In this document: positions 1 to 8,823 of the stretch, piece after piece
Layout of the letters: each line of letters begins with the position of its first letter
Position numbering within the stretch: position 1 is the stretch's first letter
Assembly (NCBI GenBank): GCA_036489755.1
Contig: DASXFD010000032.1
Coordinates: 204,858-268,857, forward strand
Direction of reading: 5' to 3'
DNA from: JABFXX01 sp036489755
GTDB taxonomy: Bacteria > Myxococcota_A > Polyangia > Haliangiales > Haliangiaceae
Length of the DNA: 64,000 nt
Made by a program: the position numbers and the translations under genes
Notes under the pieces: model-generated
Told to the model about the DNA's origin: nothing
The model's input: only the letters and a program-made list of their open reading frames with translations
The model's database searches: none

Positions 1-89
1 GCGAGCAGCGCGTGCTTGAGCGCGAACGGACCGCACGTCCATTCGTTGGGCTGCGGGTAGAACCCGGTACCGGCGGTCGCCACGGCCAC
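1..89 (-). CDS. C39-like cysteine peptidase, N-terminal fragment (runs off the left edge)
   Basis: This is the first 29 codons of a gene that continues beyond the window. A GTG at 89-87 (or a second at 83-81) opens a frame reading ..GTGFYPQPNEWTCGPFAL... The block PQPNEWTCGPFALKHALL resembles the start of C39-like papain-fold peptidases, where the Cys of TCGPFAL is the nucleophile. Codon use matches the neighbours. The family call rests on one motif only, because the His and Asp of the active site lie outside the window. The AT-rich stretch at 106-155, just upstream, is a likely promoter region. Confidence 0.45.
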   Translation of the reverse strand, partial: MAVATAGTGFYPQPNEWTCGPFALKHALL

Positions 90-155
90 GGGTGGACTCT
101 ACCGGAAAATAGCCGCTCGACCTCACTCCCGCATCGAGCAATAAATCATCTTAAA

Positions 156-584
156 TCAAGCACTTGCTTCCCACTGCCAACGCCGTCCGACTTGCACCGA
201 CTCCCTGGGATGAGCCTCGATCATGCGCCGCCAGCGCTCGAGCGCAGCGGCATGCTCCGAGCCCAAGGCGCCCCGCGTGATCGCGTCGATCAGAAAACGC
301 CGCTGAGCCTCGAAGTGCTCCGGGGTCCACGCGATGTCGCCCACGTCCAGCGAGCCCGCCCGACCGCACGCGCCGGCGCGAGCCTCCAGCCAGCGGACGA
401 GCTCCTGCTCCCAACGCGCTTCCGCGGCCCGGCTCGCGGCGTCGGCCGTGGCGTGAAGCATCGCGCTCGCGACGTCTTCCGAGACGAGGAGCTCGGAGCT
501 CGGACCGAGGCGCTGGTTCGTGAACACGACCACGAGGGCACCATAGGCCGGCGGTGTGACATTCGTGAGGCGACTTCGTGTCAC
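156..584 (-). CDS. hypothetical protein, 142 aa, coupled to the SUKH gene
   Basis: I do not recognise this protein. Longer in-frame versions exist, but the likely start is the GTG at 584-582, which overlaps the TGA of the upstream SUKH gene (583-581) as GTGA and suggests translational coupling. After a beta-like N-terminus (YGALVVVFTNQ) it looks alpha-helical and Ala/Arg/Glu-rich (residues about 40-140), with no signal peptide and no membrane segment. Being coupled to a SUKH gene it could take part in the same process, but nothing in the sequence shows this. Confidence 0.6.
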   Translation of the reverse strand: MTRSRLTNVTPPAYGALVVVFTNQRLGPSSELLVSEDVASAMLHATADAASRAAEARWEQELVRWLEARAGACGRAGSLDVGDIAWTPEHFEAQRRFLIDAITRGALGSEHAAALERWRRMIEAHPRESVQVGRRWQWEASA

Positions 585-1306
585 GGCCGATCGACGAGCG
601 GGACCGAGCCCGGCTTGACCACGCTCGTCGCCAGCCCGAGCCCGTCGAGCATCCGCGCGCACTGCACGCACGGATCGACGGTATCGCCGTCGGTGAACAG
701 CGGAGGCCCGCCGATCATCTCGATCGATCCCGGACCGAGCAGCGCGAGCGCTTCGGCGAGCTGGTCGCCGGCCAATGCGCCTTCAGGCAGCCCGAGCCGT
801 TGCTCGTGATAGCCGATGTAGCCGCCGAGCGCGTTCGCGAGCGTGCACCTTCCGGGCGGCACGAAGCTCTCGGGCCACCGCGCGTGCGCGAGCCGATCGA
901 TCCAGTCGACGTAGTACGCGGTGAAGCTCTCCGCGATCGGCGCGACCACACCGATCGCGTGCGCGTCGATCCAGATCTGCCCGCGCGCGGGACCGTCGAG
1001 CATCACCATCGCCGCGTAGCCGCAACCCAGGTGCGCGATCGGCAGCCACGTGCCGTGCGGACCCAAAATAGGTTGTGCACGATATAATCGTACACAACCA
1101 TAATAGGGCCCGGCGCCGCCTCCGCCGAGCTCGGCCGCGAACGCGCGCAGATCGTCGGGCAGCCGCGCGAGGACGTCCTCGTCGGTGATCGGCGGCTCGA
1201 GCGCGTAACAGTGGCGCGAGGCGCCGAACCGGCGCAGCGCCGGATCCGTCTTCGCTGCGGCCTCGATCGCTTCGCGCAGCGTCGCGAGCCGCTCGCGATC
1301 ACTCAC
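581..1306 (-). CDS. SMI1/KNR4 (SUKH) superfamily protein
   Basis: The 241-residue product has the SUKH fold signature: an N-terminal helix and a PPITDEDVLARLPDDLRAFA segment, then GGGGAGPYYG, a mid block LPIAHLGCGYAAMVML with ARGQIWID, and SFTAYYVDWIDRL. Family members are cytoplasmic and are often immunity proteins against contact-dependent or nuclease toxins; others have unknown roles. The C-terminal 80 residues (with CVQC near the end) are not part of the core fold. Codons for the GPYYG..QPILG region are strikingly AT-rich and lie in a near-perfect palindrome (1062-1108), unlike the rest of the gene. The 5' end overlaps the yjbQ-like gene by 8 bp. Confidence 0.8.
   Translation of the reverse strand: MSDRERLATLREAIEAAAKTDPALRRFGASRHCYALEPPITDEDVLARLPDDLRAFAAELGGGGAGPYYGCVRLYRAQPILGPHGTWLPIAHLGCGYAAMVMLDGPARGQIWIDAHAIGVVAPIAESFTAYYVDWIDRLAHARWPESFVPPGRCTLANALGGYIGYHEQRLGLPEGALAGDQLAEALALLGPGSIEMIGGPPLFTDGDTVDPCVQCARMLDGLGLATSVVKPGSVPLVDRP
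1062..1108. repeat. AT-rich near-perfect palindrome inside the SUKH coding region
   Basis: Arms GGTTGTG (1071-1077) and CACAACC (1093-1099) pair perfectly. After one C/A mismatch, ACGAT (1079-1083) pairs with ATCGT (1087-1091) around an ATA loop. Outside the arms, CCC (1062-1064) and GGG (1106-1108) also pair across AAAATA/ATAATA. The roughly 45 bp are far more AT-rich than anything around them, stay in frame, and use codons (TAT, TTA, ATT, CGA, GTA) otherwise rare here. It could be a small inserted repeat element, a recombined patch or an RNA hairpin. Confidence 0.7.
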
Positions 1307-1715
1307 CGAGGATGGTCACCGTCACCTTGCGCCGGTGGGGCGACGTGCGGTGCTCCCACAAATAGATGCCCTGCCACGTGCCGAGCGCGAGCGCGCCGTT
1401 CGCGATCGGAATCCCGATCGACGTCTGCGTCAGCACGCTTCGAACGTGCGCGGGCATGTCGTCGGGGCCTTCATCGTCGTGCTCGAACATGCGATCGCCG
1501 TCGGGCACGAGCCGAGCCGCGAACGCCTCGAGATCGCTCCGCACCGTCGGATCTGCGTTCTCGCAGATGATCAACGACGCGCTCGTGTGGTGGATGAAGA
1601 TCGTCGCGAGACCTTCGCGCACGCCGCTCTTGCGCGTTTCTTCCGATACGCGTTGCGTGATGTCGTACGTGCCTCGCGCTGTGGTTTCGACGAAGAGCTC
1701 GCCGCGGTGAAACAT
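1299..1715 (-). CDS. YjbQ/UPF0047 family protein
   Basis: The 138-residue product is a full-length UPF0047 protein. Conserved blocks visible are GTYDITQRV, GLATIFIHHTSASLIICENADPTV, DDMPAHVRSVLTQTSIGIPI and LGTWQGIYLWEHR, with the conserved His residues of HHTSAS and DDMPAHV. Family members have weak thiamine-phosphate synthase activity when overproduced, and their physiological role is not settled. It lies upstream of the SUKH gene in the same direction and overlaps it by 8 bp, so the two are probably co-transcribed. It is divergent from the zinc-ribbon gene, 40 bp away. Confidence 0.9.
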   Translation of the reverse strand: MFHRGELFVETTARGTYDITQRVSEETRKSGVREGLATIFIHHTSASLIICENADPTVRSDLEAFAARLVPDGDRMFEHDDEGPDDMPAHVRSVLTQTSIGIPIANGALALGTWQGIYLWEHRTSPHRRKVTVTILGE

Positions 1716-1755
1716 CCCCTGAGTTATACGTCGTTCGCGCTGCTAAGGTCGCGGT

Positions 1756-2010
1756 GTGATGCTGCGCTACAAGGAGGGCGAGCAGACCGGTTCGCGTACC
1801 GACGACGGCGAACGCTGGAAGCGCATCCGCTGCCCGAAGTGCAAATGGCAGCCGAACCGCGGCTCGCGCTGGATGTGCAAGTGCGGCCACGTCTGGAATA
1901 CGTTCGACACGCACGGCGTGTGCCCGGCATGCAGCTTCGCGTGGCGCGACACGGCATGCCCGCGCTGCCATCAATGGTCGCCTCACGCCGACTGGTACGC
2001 CGACGACTGA
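1756..2010 (+). CDS. small zinc-ribbon protein
   Basis: The product of about 84 residues holds four cysteine pairs: CPKC, CKCG, CPAC and CPRC. They are spaced like two consecutive zinc ribbons, with the intervening block WMCKCGHVWNTFDTHGVCPAC. Such proteins bind zinc structurally; the biochemical role is unknown. Either the GTG at 1756 or the ATG at 1759 can start it. It ends directly against the stop of the convergent 2038-residue gene, with no gap between the two coding regions. Confidence 0.8.
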   Translation: MMLRYKEGEQTGSRTDDGERWKRIRCPKCKWQPNRGSRWMCKCGHVWNTFDTHGVCPACSFAWRDTACPRCHQWSPHADWYADD

Positions 2011-5000
2011 TCAGCGAGCCGGCGGCGGCGCTTCGAGCACGGCCGCGCCGTCGCGATCGGAGCACACGAGGATCGCGAAGCGTTCGACGCGGTCGAGCGC
2101 GTCGGTCGATAGCGTCGCGTAATCGAACCAGCCGCGCAGATCGGTGTAGCCGTCCTTGTAGAACGCGATCGCACCGCCACGTTGGCGCGCGTAGATCTTG
2201 ACGTAGGTCGCCGGCAACACCGCGCGATCGGAGGCGCGCTGCACGCGAACCTGGCCGTACTGGTGCGCGACGTGCGTGGCGAGGTCGTTCGCGTAGTGGA
2301 TCTTCGATTTGCGCTGGCCCGCCGCGATCGCCTCGACGACGACGTTCTTGCCGCGCAGTGCGGCTGGCCACACGATGCGAAGCTCGGGCGGCGGCGCCTC
2401 GACGTGCTCGCGGTGACCGGGCTCGATGAACGAGAAGCGCGACGCGTCGCTCTGCACGAACGGCTGGCGCGAGAACAACAGCTCGATGTCGAGCTCGAAG
2501 AAGCGAAGCTCGAGCGCGGCGACGTGCTGCTGCTGGATCACGACACCTTCGCGATCGACGGCGAGCTCGAAGGCGGGCTGACGCGCGGCGAGCTCCGCTT
2601 GCTGCTGATCGCGGCTGCGCGGATCGACGACCTGTGCCGCGGCGCCGCCGAGCTCGTCGAGCATCGCGAGCAGTGCCACGAACTTGTTCCGCCAGCGATC
2701 GACGGGCACGTCGCGCCAGCGAAGGGCGAGCTCGCGGGCGCGCGCGGTGTCGCCGGCCAGGCATGCGGCATACGCGCCGAGGTAATCGAGCTGCATGGCC
2801 TCGGCGATCGCCGCTCGATCGATGCCGGCAAGCGCGGCGAGCGCGGGCTCCACGCGATCCTGCGCGAGCAAGTACGTCGCTGCGGCGAGCCGATCGCGCG
2901 ACGTCGGTGCGCGGCGGTGCGCGACGAGCTCGAGAAACCATCTGTACTGCGCCGCGAAGCCGTCGTTCAGGATCTTCACCTTCGCGCCGAGCCGATGAGC
3001 GCGCGCGTTGACGAGCGGCGCGTACTCGAGGTGCTCGAACGCGCCGAGCTCCTCGGCATCGAGCGGCGGCGAGAACATGGGGATGTCGAGCACCGGGCCG
3101 GCGGTTCCGATCGCGTCCTGTGCGCGCAGCCACGCGGCGGTGCGCGGCACGTCGCCGTGCAGCAGCGCGTACGCCCACAGCGTGGCGTCGAACGCGCGGC
3201 GCCGCTCGAGGACCTTCGCGATCGCGTCGAACGCGGGCCGCTCGCGCATCCGCCACGCGACGCGCGGCAGCTCGATCGCCGCGAGGTTCGCGTCGGCCAA
3301 GAAGCTGGTCACGTCCGCGAGCGAGCCGCGCTGCGAGAGATGCGCCCACGACGTCGGATCGGCGGCCGGCCCGTCGGTCGTGACCTGGAGCCGCGCCGGC
3401 GCTGCGGCCGCGACGATCGCGCCGCCGCGCGCGACGTGCACCGGAAAGTGCGCGTGCGTGCCGGGCGCCGGAAAGTAGAACGCGTACTCGTGGCCGCTCG
3501 TCGCGTAGGGCTCGAGCGCGAGGTCGAGCGTCTCCGTGGGGCGCGCGCCACCGACCGAGATGCTGCCGCGAGGAATCTGCACGAGCGCGGCGATGCGCTG
3601 GCGCGAGCTCGTCGGGTTCGCGACGACCACGAGGCACGAATACACGACGCCGGGCTGGAGCGGCCCGGTCACGTAGTTGTCGATCTGCTCGCCGTCGACG
3701 TAGCGATAGCGATCATCGTGACGCACGTAGCTCTGGCCGACCACGAGCGGCGCGCCGGCGGGCGCGAGCGGGCCTTGCACGAGCTGGCTCACCCCCGCGA
3801 GCGCGTTGCCCGCGGCGGTGATCGTGAGGCGCGGCCCGTCGGCGACAAACGCGTGCGCGGGCGCGACGAACGGCAGATCCGTCACCGCGAGCGCGCACAT
3901 CGCTTCGGCGAAGCTTCCGGTCGCGAGCCCGAGCCACGGCGACAGGAACGGACCGCTCGCGTGCCGCGCGAGATCGCGCCACAGCCGGTTCGGCGCGATC
4001 ATGTCGGCGCCGCTGTCGCCGGGCGTGCGGTGCCACCAGTTGTGCTCCGCCCATTCCTGCGTGCGATCGGCGGCGCGGAACATCGGCGGCTCGGCGCGCC
4101 GCCGCAGCATGTCCGCGTCGAGGCTCTCGCCGTCGTGGTCACCGCCGCCACCGCTGGACGCGCTTCGCGAGCGCAATTTCTTCGACTTCGCGGCCACCAT
4201 CGTAGGCGCCGGTGCCGGCGACGATCGCGGAACCGAGGCGCTCTCGGCTTGCATGTCGAACGCCATCTCGTACTTGCCGGTGATGTCGGACCGGTCGTCG
4301 GCGGCGGCGACGGCTTGATCGCGCAGCGCGCCGAGCTCGCCGCCTTCGTCGAGCGCCGACGCGCCGATGAGCGCGTCGACGAGCCGCGTATCGGTGGCCG
4401 GATCCGGCGGCTGCACGCCGACCTCGTCGGAGAGCAAACGCACGAACGCCGGGTCGGCCGGCATGCGTCGCGCGAGCAGTGCGCGCTCGACCGCGTTGAG
4501 CCGCCGAAATGCGGCCGGCTCGAGGTACGGCGAGAGATCGCCGTCGAGCAGAAAGTAATCGACAAACGTCTTCGTGCGCTTGTGCGCGAGGTACGGCCGG
4601 ATCACGGCGTCGAAGAACGCGCGGTCTTTGAAGTACAGAAAGAGATGCAGCTCGTGGCATGCGTGCTTCGAGTAGCGCTCGCGGCGTTCGGCATCGCCGA
4701 GCTCGTGCCAGCGCGTGACGAACGCGAGCTCGCGCAGTGCCGGCTCGTCGCGGAGCGCGAGCAGATACGCGTGTGCGCGCTCGACGCTATCGATCAGGTG
4801 CACCTGTGCCGTCGCGAGATCGGCGATCTCGAGGCGTGCGCCGGGCACGAGTGGCACGACGCGCTTCTCCTGCGTCGCGTGGACGTCGGGATCGAGCGCG
4901 ATCCGGAGCCGGCGATCGCGCACGGCGAGCTGCGGCTCGGCGAGCGCGACGCGGCGCACCGTCGTACCGCGTGGATCGTCGACGACGATCGTCGCGGTGG

Positions 5001-8000
5001 TGGCGCGCCCGAGCTCGGCGAGCGGGATCGCGAGCGAGCCGTCGGCGGCGGGCTCGAGGTTCGCGAGCACGATCGGCTCGTCGTCCTGGAAATCGTAGCC
5101 GACGTACGCGTCGTCGGAGGCGCTCGCTTCCTGCGCGCTCCGCTGCGGCATGCCGGCCGCGCCGCCGCGCGCCATCGCCGGTGGTGCGAACGCGGCGCCG
5201 GGCATCGGCACGGCAACGTCGGTCGTGGTCGCACGGCGTGCCCATGGATTTAGCAAGAGGCCGGGCTTGTCGAGCTGCAGGCTCGGGAATCGCTTCGCGC
5301 TGCGGCGCTCGAGGATGTAGCGATATTCGTCGCCGAGCTCGCGGCCCGAGACGTAGATCGTGCTGCGCGCGCGATCGTCGCGCCACCGAGGCGATCGTGC
5401 GCGCTGCGCGATCGACGCGATCGGTGCGGCCACGAAGCGCGTCGCGATCACGTGGATGCGCGTGCGTGGAGTCGCGCCGGCGAGCTGGATCGCGAGCGCG
5501 GGCTGCGTGGCCAGCGCGTGCACGATCGGCGGGCGTCGCGATTGCTCGGCGACGTGCGTGGCACCGACGATCGAGTCGGCTGCGAGCGCGCCCTCGATGA
5601 CGCGGAGCTCCTGGTGATCGACGCCGGGCCCGCGCAGCCAGTAGACGCCGGGCGGCAGGCCGCGCACGACGATGCCGCCTTCGAGCGCGATCACCGATGG
5701 TGCGACGTGTCGCGCGGGCACACCGCCGCGAACCTCGACGATCGACAGCCGGCGCACGAGCTCGGCCGACGACCGACTCGCCGGAATCGCGATCGCGAGC
5801 TCCTGACCGGCGGCGATCTGGCGAATCGCGCGCGGCGTGTCGGAATCGGCGAGCTCCCAGGTTTGCGTCGACGAGCCGAGCGTCGCGATGACGCGCAGCG
5901 CGCCGGGCAGCTCGCCGAGCTCGATGCGGCCGTGCGCGTCGGTCGCGAGCTCGACGTTTTGCTGGATCCGAGCCCAGTGATGCACGAGCCCGACGGTGAC
6001 GGGTCGCTGCGCGCGCGGCTCGCCGTTACGGCCGAGCGCGGACACGACGTAGCCGCTCGCCGTGCGCGCGAGGTAGAGCGCTTCGATCTCGGTGGTTGCG
6101 GCCATGCGCGCGACGGCGGCGTCGACCGTGCGTTCGAGCTCGAGCTCGCGCTGCTCGCTGATCGACTTCACCGTGCCGCGCACCGCGACGCGCACGCTCG
6201 CGACGTGCTCGCCGAGCGGCCACTCGAGGATCGCCGCGTCGTCGTCGGTGAGCGCGAGCGGTTGCGACTTCGTCGTCGCCACGCCGCGATGATCCGTGAG
6301 CGTGACATCCCAGCTCGCGCGTTCGAGCAGCGCGAGCGATGCCGGTTCGCCGGCGCAGGTGAGCGCGAGGCGCGCGATCGCTTTCGCGCTACGCCCGGCG
6401 GTGAGCTGCTGGCGATCGAGCACGATCGTCAGATCGAGCTCGTAGCTCTCGCGGACCAGCGGCAGGCTCTCGATCGAGGTGACGTCGCCGTGCGCGAGCA
6501 ACATGGGCGTGGCGCCGGGCGCCGTCGAGAACGGCACCGCGAACGTGGCATCGCCGTCGGCGACGTACTCGCGATCGCCGAGCCATGCGCGGGCGCCGGG
6601 CAGTGGCCGCGCCGCTTCGTCGAGCACGGTCACGACGTGGCCCGCGGCGCCGACGCGCATCGTCCAGCGCAGCCGACCGACGCGCACGATCGCGCGGCTC
6701 GAGATGCCGTTGCCGATCAGATCGACGACGTACGTGCCGGGCCGCGCGCACATCGGCAGCTCGATGCGCCTGCGCACGCGGCGAACCGGCGGCTCTGCGA
6801 AGCGCAGCGCGAATTCGTGACTCGCCGCGATCCCGTCGAGATCGACCTCGACGCCGAGCTCGCGGCGCGCGTGATGAAAGTACGCGAGCGGATCGACGCG
6901 AAACACTTTGACGACGAGCTCGGGCACGTGCTTCACGTCGGCTTCGAGCACGAGCGGCTCGCCGGTGCGCGCGCGCGTCGGATTGTGCGCGCACCACGCG
7001 AGCTCGACGCGCTCGCGGAGCTCGGCCGCACGTGCCGGGCCGAGCACGCGGGTCGCTTGGTTCGCGTCGCCGGTGCCCGACAGCAAATGGGCGGCGGCGA
7101 GCTCGGCATCGAGCCACGCGCGCTCGAGATAGCGCGCGAACCGCTCGGGATCCGGAACGCGTGCGAGCAATGTGCGGATCAGATCGTCGTCGGCGCCCGC
7201 GGGTGGCAGCCCGGTCACGGCGTGAAACGTCGCGCCGAGCTGAACGAGCTCGTCACTCGAGCGGCGCCCGACGACCGAGTAGTTGGTTTGGCGCGGCAGT
7301 GCGAGGTATGCCTCGAACAGCGCGGGATCGACGGCGTCGCGCCGCAGTTGCGTCTCGAGCAGGTGCCACAGCACGTGGCCCTTCAGCGAGTTGTTCGCCG
7401 GCGGCAGTGGGCTCAAGAATGCCCACAGCTCGACGAGGTACGCCTCGCGCGCCGGAAGCTCGGCCGCGAGATCGATCGAGCTCGGCGGCTGCATGCGTCG
7501 CACGACCGCGTGCACCCACTCGCGATTCATCGGCATCGCGATGCGCTGCAGCTGCTCGAGCGTCAGCTGACCGTGTGCGCGCAGCGTGCCGAACTGCGTG
7601 CGGTTGTCGGCGAGATCGGCGGCGACGAGCTGTGCGAGCGCGGGATCCGGCGTGTGGCTGATGCGCGCGAGCAACGCGGAGCGGCGAGGCCGATCGAGGC
7701 TCGTGCCGAGCAGCTCGTACAAGCCTTCGTCGGTGACCTGGGCGAGATCCGCGCTGGAGAGTGCTTCGCGCAGGAGCGCGCCGCCGTCGAACGATCGCAG
7801 GCGCGTCGGTCGCGTCGTGTCGACGTCGGGCGCCTCGGCTTCGTGCCAGTGCGAGACGCCGAACCGATCGCGAATCTCGTCGGCCGCGGGGCGCGAGCCG
7901 TCGCCGAGCCGATAAAGGAGCTGGCGGAGGCGAAGTGTCTCGTAGCGCTGCGTCGCGCCGTGGCGTTCGGCCCAACCATCGAGGATCGCGTCGGCCTCTG

Positions 8001-8127
8001 CGAGTGCGCCCGCGTGTTGCGCGTGGAGGCACCGGTAATAGTCGTGATCTTCGCTACCGGGAAGCAGCTGCGAGAGCGCGCCGGCGCGATCGCCGAGCGC
8101 GAGTGCCTCGAGGATCTCCAGGTCCAT
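2011..8127 (-). CDS. very large macroglobulin-like protein (2038 aa)
   Basis: An uninterrupted frame of 2038 residues without signal peptide or membrane segment, so probably cytoplasmic. Residues about 1-380 are helical and repeat-like (ALGDRAGALSQLL, ALAEADAIL). About 390-1000 is beta-rich with MG2-like features (LEADVKHVPELVVKVFRVDPL, ARPGTYVVDLIGNG). Near 1200 comes a striking helical block (HACHELHLFLYFKDRAFF..IRPYL) with YFLLDGDLSPYLEP. A Ser/Gly linker near 1320 is followed by a beta-rich region (FLSPWLGLATGSFAEAMCALAVTDLPF) and a C-terminal half with helical repeats and YRWFLELV. I have seen similar giants in planctomycete and myxobacterial genomes, but no function is known. The thioester motif of true alpha-2-macroglobulins is not visible. 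It is divergent from the extensin-like gene, 30 bp away. Confidence 0.85.
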   Translation of the reverse strand: MDLEILEALALGDRAGALSQLLPGSEDHDYYRCLHAQHAGALAEADAILDGWAERHGATQRYETLRLRQLLYRLGDGSRPAADEIRDRFGVSHWHEAEAPDVDTTRPTRLRSFDGGALLREALSSADLAQVTDEGLYELLGTSLDRPRRSALLARISHTPDPALAQLVAADLADNRTQFGTLRAHGQLTLEQLQRIAMPMNREWVHAVVRRMQPPSSIDLAAELPAREAYLVELWAFLSPLPPANNSLKGHVLWHLLETQLRRDAVDPALFEAYLALPRQTNYSVVGRRSSDELVQLGATFHAVTGLPPAGADDDLIRTLLARVPDPERFARYLERAWLDAELAAAHLLSGTGDANQATRVLGPARAAELRERVELAWCAHNPTRARTGEPLVLEADVKHVPELVVKVFRVDPLAYFHHARRELGVEVDLDGIAASHEFALRFAEPPVRRVRRRIELPMCARPGTYVVDLIGNGISSRAIVRVGRLRWTMRVGAAGHVVTVLDEAARPLPGARAWLGDREYVADGDATFAVPFSTAPGATPMLLAHGDVTSIESLPLVRESYELDLTIVLDRQQLTAGRSAKAIARLALTCAGEPASLALLERASWDVTLTDHRGVATTKSQPLALTDDDAAILEWPLGEHVASVRVAVRGTVKSISEQRELELERTVDAAVARMAATTEIEALYLARTASGYVVSALGRNGEPRAQRPVTVGLVHHWARIQQNVELATDAHGRIELGELPGALRVIATLGSSTQTWELADSDTPRAIRQIAAGQELAIAIPASRSSAELVRRLSIVEVRGGVPARHVAPSVIALEGGIVVRGLPPGVYWLRGPGVDHQELRVIEGALAADSIVGATHVAEQSRRPPIVHALATQPALAIQLAGATPRTRIHVIATRFVAAPIASIAQRARSPRWRDDRARSTIYVSGRELGDEYRYILERRSAKRFPSLQLDKPGLLLNPWARRATTTDVAVPMPGAAFAPPAMARGGAAGMPQRSAQEASASDDAYVGYDFQDDEPIVLANLEPAADGSLAIPLAELGRATTATIVVDDPRGTTVRRVALAEPQLAVRDRRLRIALDPDVHATQEKRVVPLVPGARLEIADLATAQVHLIDSVERAHAYLLALRDEPALRELAFVTRWHELGDAERRERYSKHACHELHLFLYFKDRAFFDAVIRPYLAHKRTKTFVDYFLLDGDLSPYLEPAAFRRLNAVERALLARRMPADPAFVRLLSDEVGVQPPDPATDTRLVDALIGASALDEGGELGALRDQAVAAADDRSDITGKYEMAFDMQAESASVPRSSPAPAPTMVAAKSKKLRSRSASSGGGGDHDGESLDADMLRRRAEPPMFRAADRTQEWAEHNWWHRTPGDSGADMIAPNRLWRDLARHASGPFLSPWLGLATGSFAEAMCALAVTDLPFVAPAHAFVADGPRLTITAAGNALAGVSQLVQGPLAPAGAPLVVGQSYVRHDDRYRYVDGEQIDNYVTGPLQPGVVYSCLVVVANPTSSRQRIAALVQIPRGSISVGGARPTETLDLALEPYATSGHEYAFYFPAPGTHAHFPVHVARGGAIVAAAAPARLQVTTDGPAADPTSWAHLSQRGSLADVTSFLADANLAAIELPRVAWRMRERPAFDAIAKVLERRRAFDATLWAYALLHGDVPRTAAWLRAQDAIGTAGPVLDIPMFSPPLDAEELGAFEHLEYAPLVNARAHRLGAKVKILNDGFAAQYRWFLELVAHRRAPTSRDRLAAATYLLAQDRVEPALAALAGIDRAAIAEAMQLDYLGAYAACLAGDTARARELALRWRDVPVDRWRNKFVALLAMLDELGGAAAQVVDPRSRDQQQAELAARQPAFELAVDREGVVIQQQHVAALELRFFELDIELLFSRQPFVQSDASRFSFIEPGHREHVEAPPPELRIVWPAALRGKNVVVEAIAAGQRKSKIHYANDLATHVAHQYGQVRVQRASDRAVLPATYVKIYARQRGGAIAFYKDGYTDLRGWFDYATLSTDALDRVERFAILVCSDRDGAAVLEAPPPAR

Positions 8128-8157
8128 CGTGCGAGCGTATCTGGTAACGTGCCCGCC

Positions 8158-8811
8158 ATGTCGCGCGTGGCCGTCGCTGTGCTCCTGCTCGCGGGAGTCG
8201 CGAATGCTCGACCGGCGCGCCAGCGAGCCGACAACATGCCGCGCGGTTTTCAGTGGCCGCCGTCGCGCACGATGCGCGAGGCCGCCGCGGCGTGCGAGGC
8301 AAAGCTCGACGAGCTCGGCGTCGCATGGAAGTCGGCCAAGCGCGAAGGCCGCATGGTCGATCCGATCGCGCTCGCCGACACCTCACTCGGCGGCATCGAC
8401 TACGTGCCGGTTTACGACAAGCAGCTGCCGGCGATGGACTGTCAGCTCGTGCTCGCGCTCGCGCAGGTCGCGCCGAAGCTCTACGAGCTCGGCGTGCGCG
8501 AGGTGCGCGTCGGCAGCGTGTTTCGATGGAGCAAGGTGCGCGTCTCGGGCAAGACGAAAGATCTCTTATCGCGTCACGCGCTCGGGCTCGCGATGGATAT
8601 CGTGTCGTTCGTCGACGACAACGGTCGCGAAGCGATCGTCGCGAAGGACTACAAAGCCGGCGACGAGCTGCTGCTTTCGATCGAGCGCGCGATCGACGAC
8701 ACCCCGACATTTCGCACCGTGCTCACGCCCGCTAACGACCCGATCTCGCACGCGGATCACTTCCACATCGAGGCGAATCCCGATTACACCGACGATCGCC
8801 CGTCGTCGTAG
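8158..8811 (+). CDS. secreted extensin-like / zinc D,D-peptidase-fold protein
   Basis: ATG at 8158 gives 217 residues starting with a signal peptide (MSRVAVAVLLLAGVANARP). The core is the extensin-like C-terminal fold related to LAS/VanY-type metallopeptidases. LSRHALGLAMDIVSFV supplies the first His and Asp, and SHADHFHIE near the C-terminus supplies the second His pair, in the order expected for a Zn site. A cell-wall role in the periplasm is likely. Upstream, MDCQLVLALAQVAPKL contains a conserved Cys. It is followed 12 bp later by the Fur gene in the same direction, but a functional link is not obvious. Confidence 0.8.
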   Translation: MSRVAVAVLLLAGVANARPARQRADNMPRGFQWPPSRTMREAAAACEAKLDELGVAWKSAKREGRMVDPIALADTSLGGIDYVPVYDKQLPAMDCQLVLALAQVAPKLYELGVREVRVGSVFRWSKVRVSGKTKDLLSRHALGLAMDIVSFVDDNGREAIVAKDYKAGDELLLSIERAIDDTPTFRTVLTPANDPISHADHFHIEANPDYTDDRPSS

Positions 8812-8823
8812 TACAGTTGCGCC

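Noticed and set aside
1..89. The C39-like fragment as the processing peptidase of the leader peptides
   Set aside because: It lies 30 kb from the peptides and only 29 codons are visible. The motif also occurs in C39-like proteins that do not process GG leaders.
2182..5253. A 1023-codon frame on the plus strand opposite the 2038-residue gene
   Set aside because: It is antisense to a protein with consistent domains. Its translation is Arg/Ala-rich without structure, as expected from GC-rich third positions.
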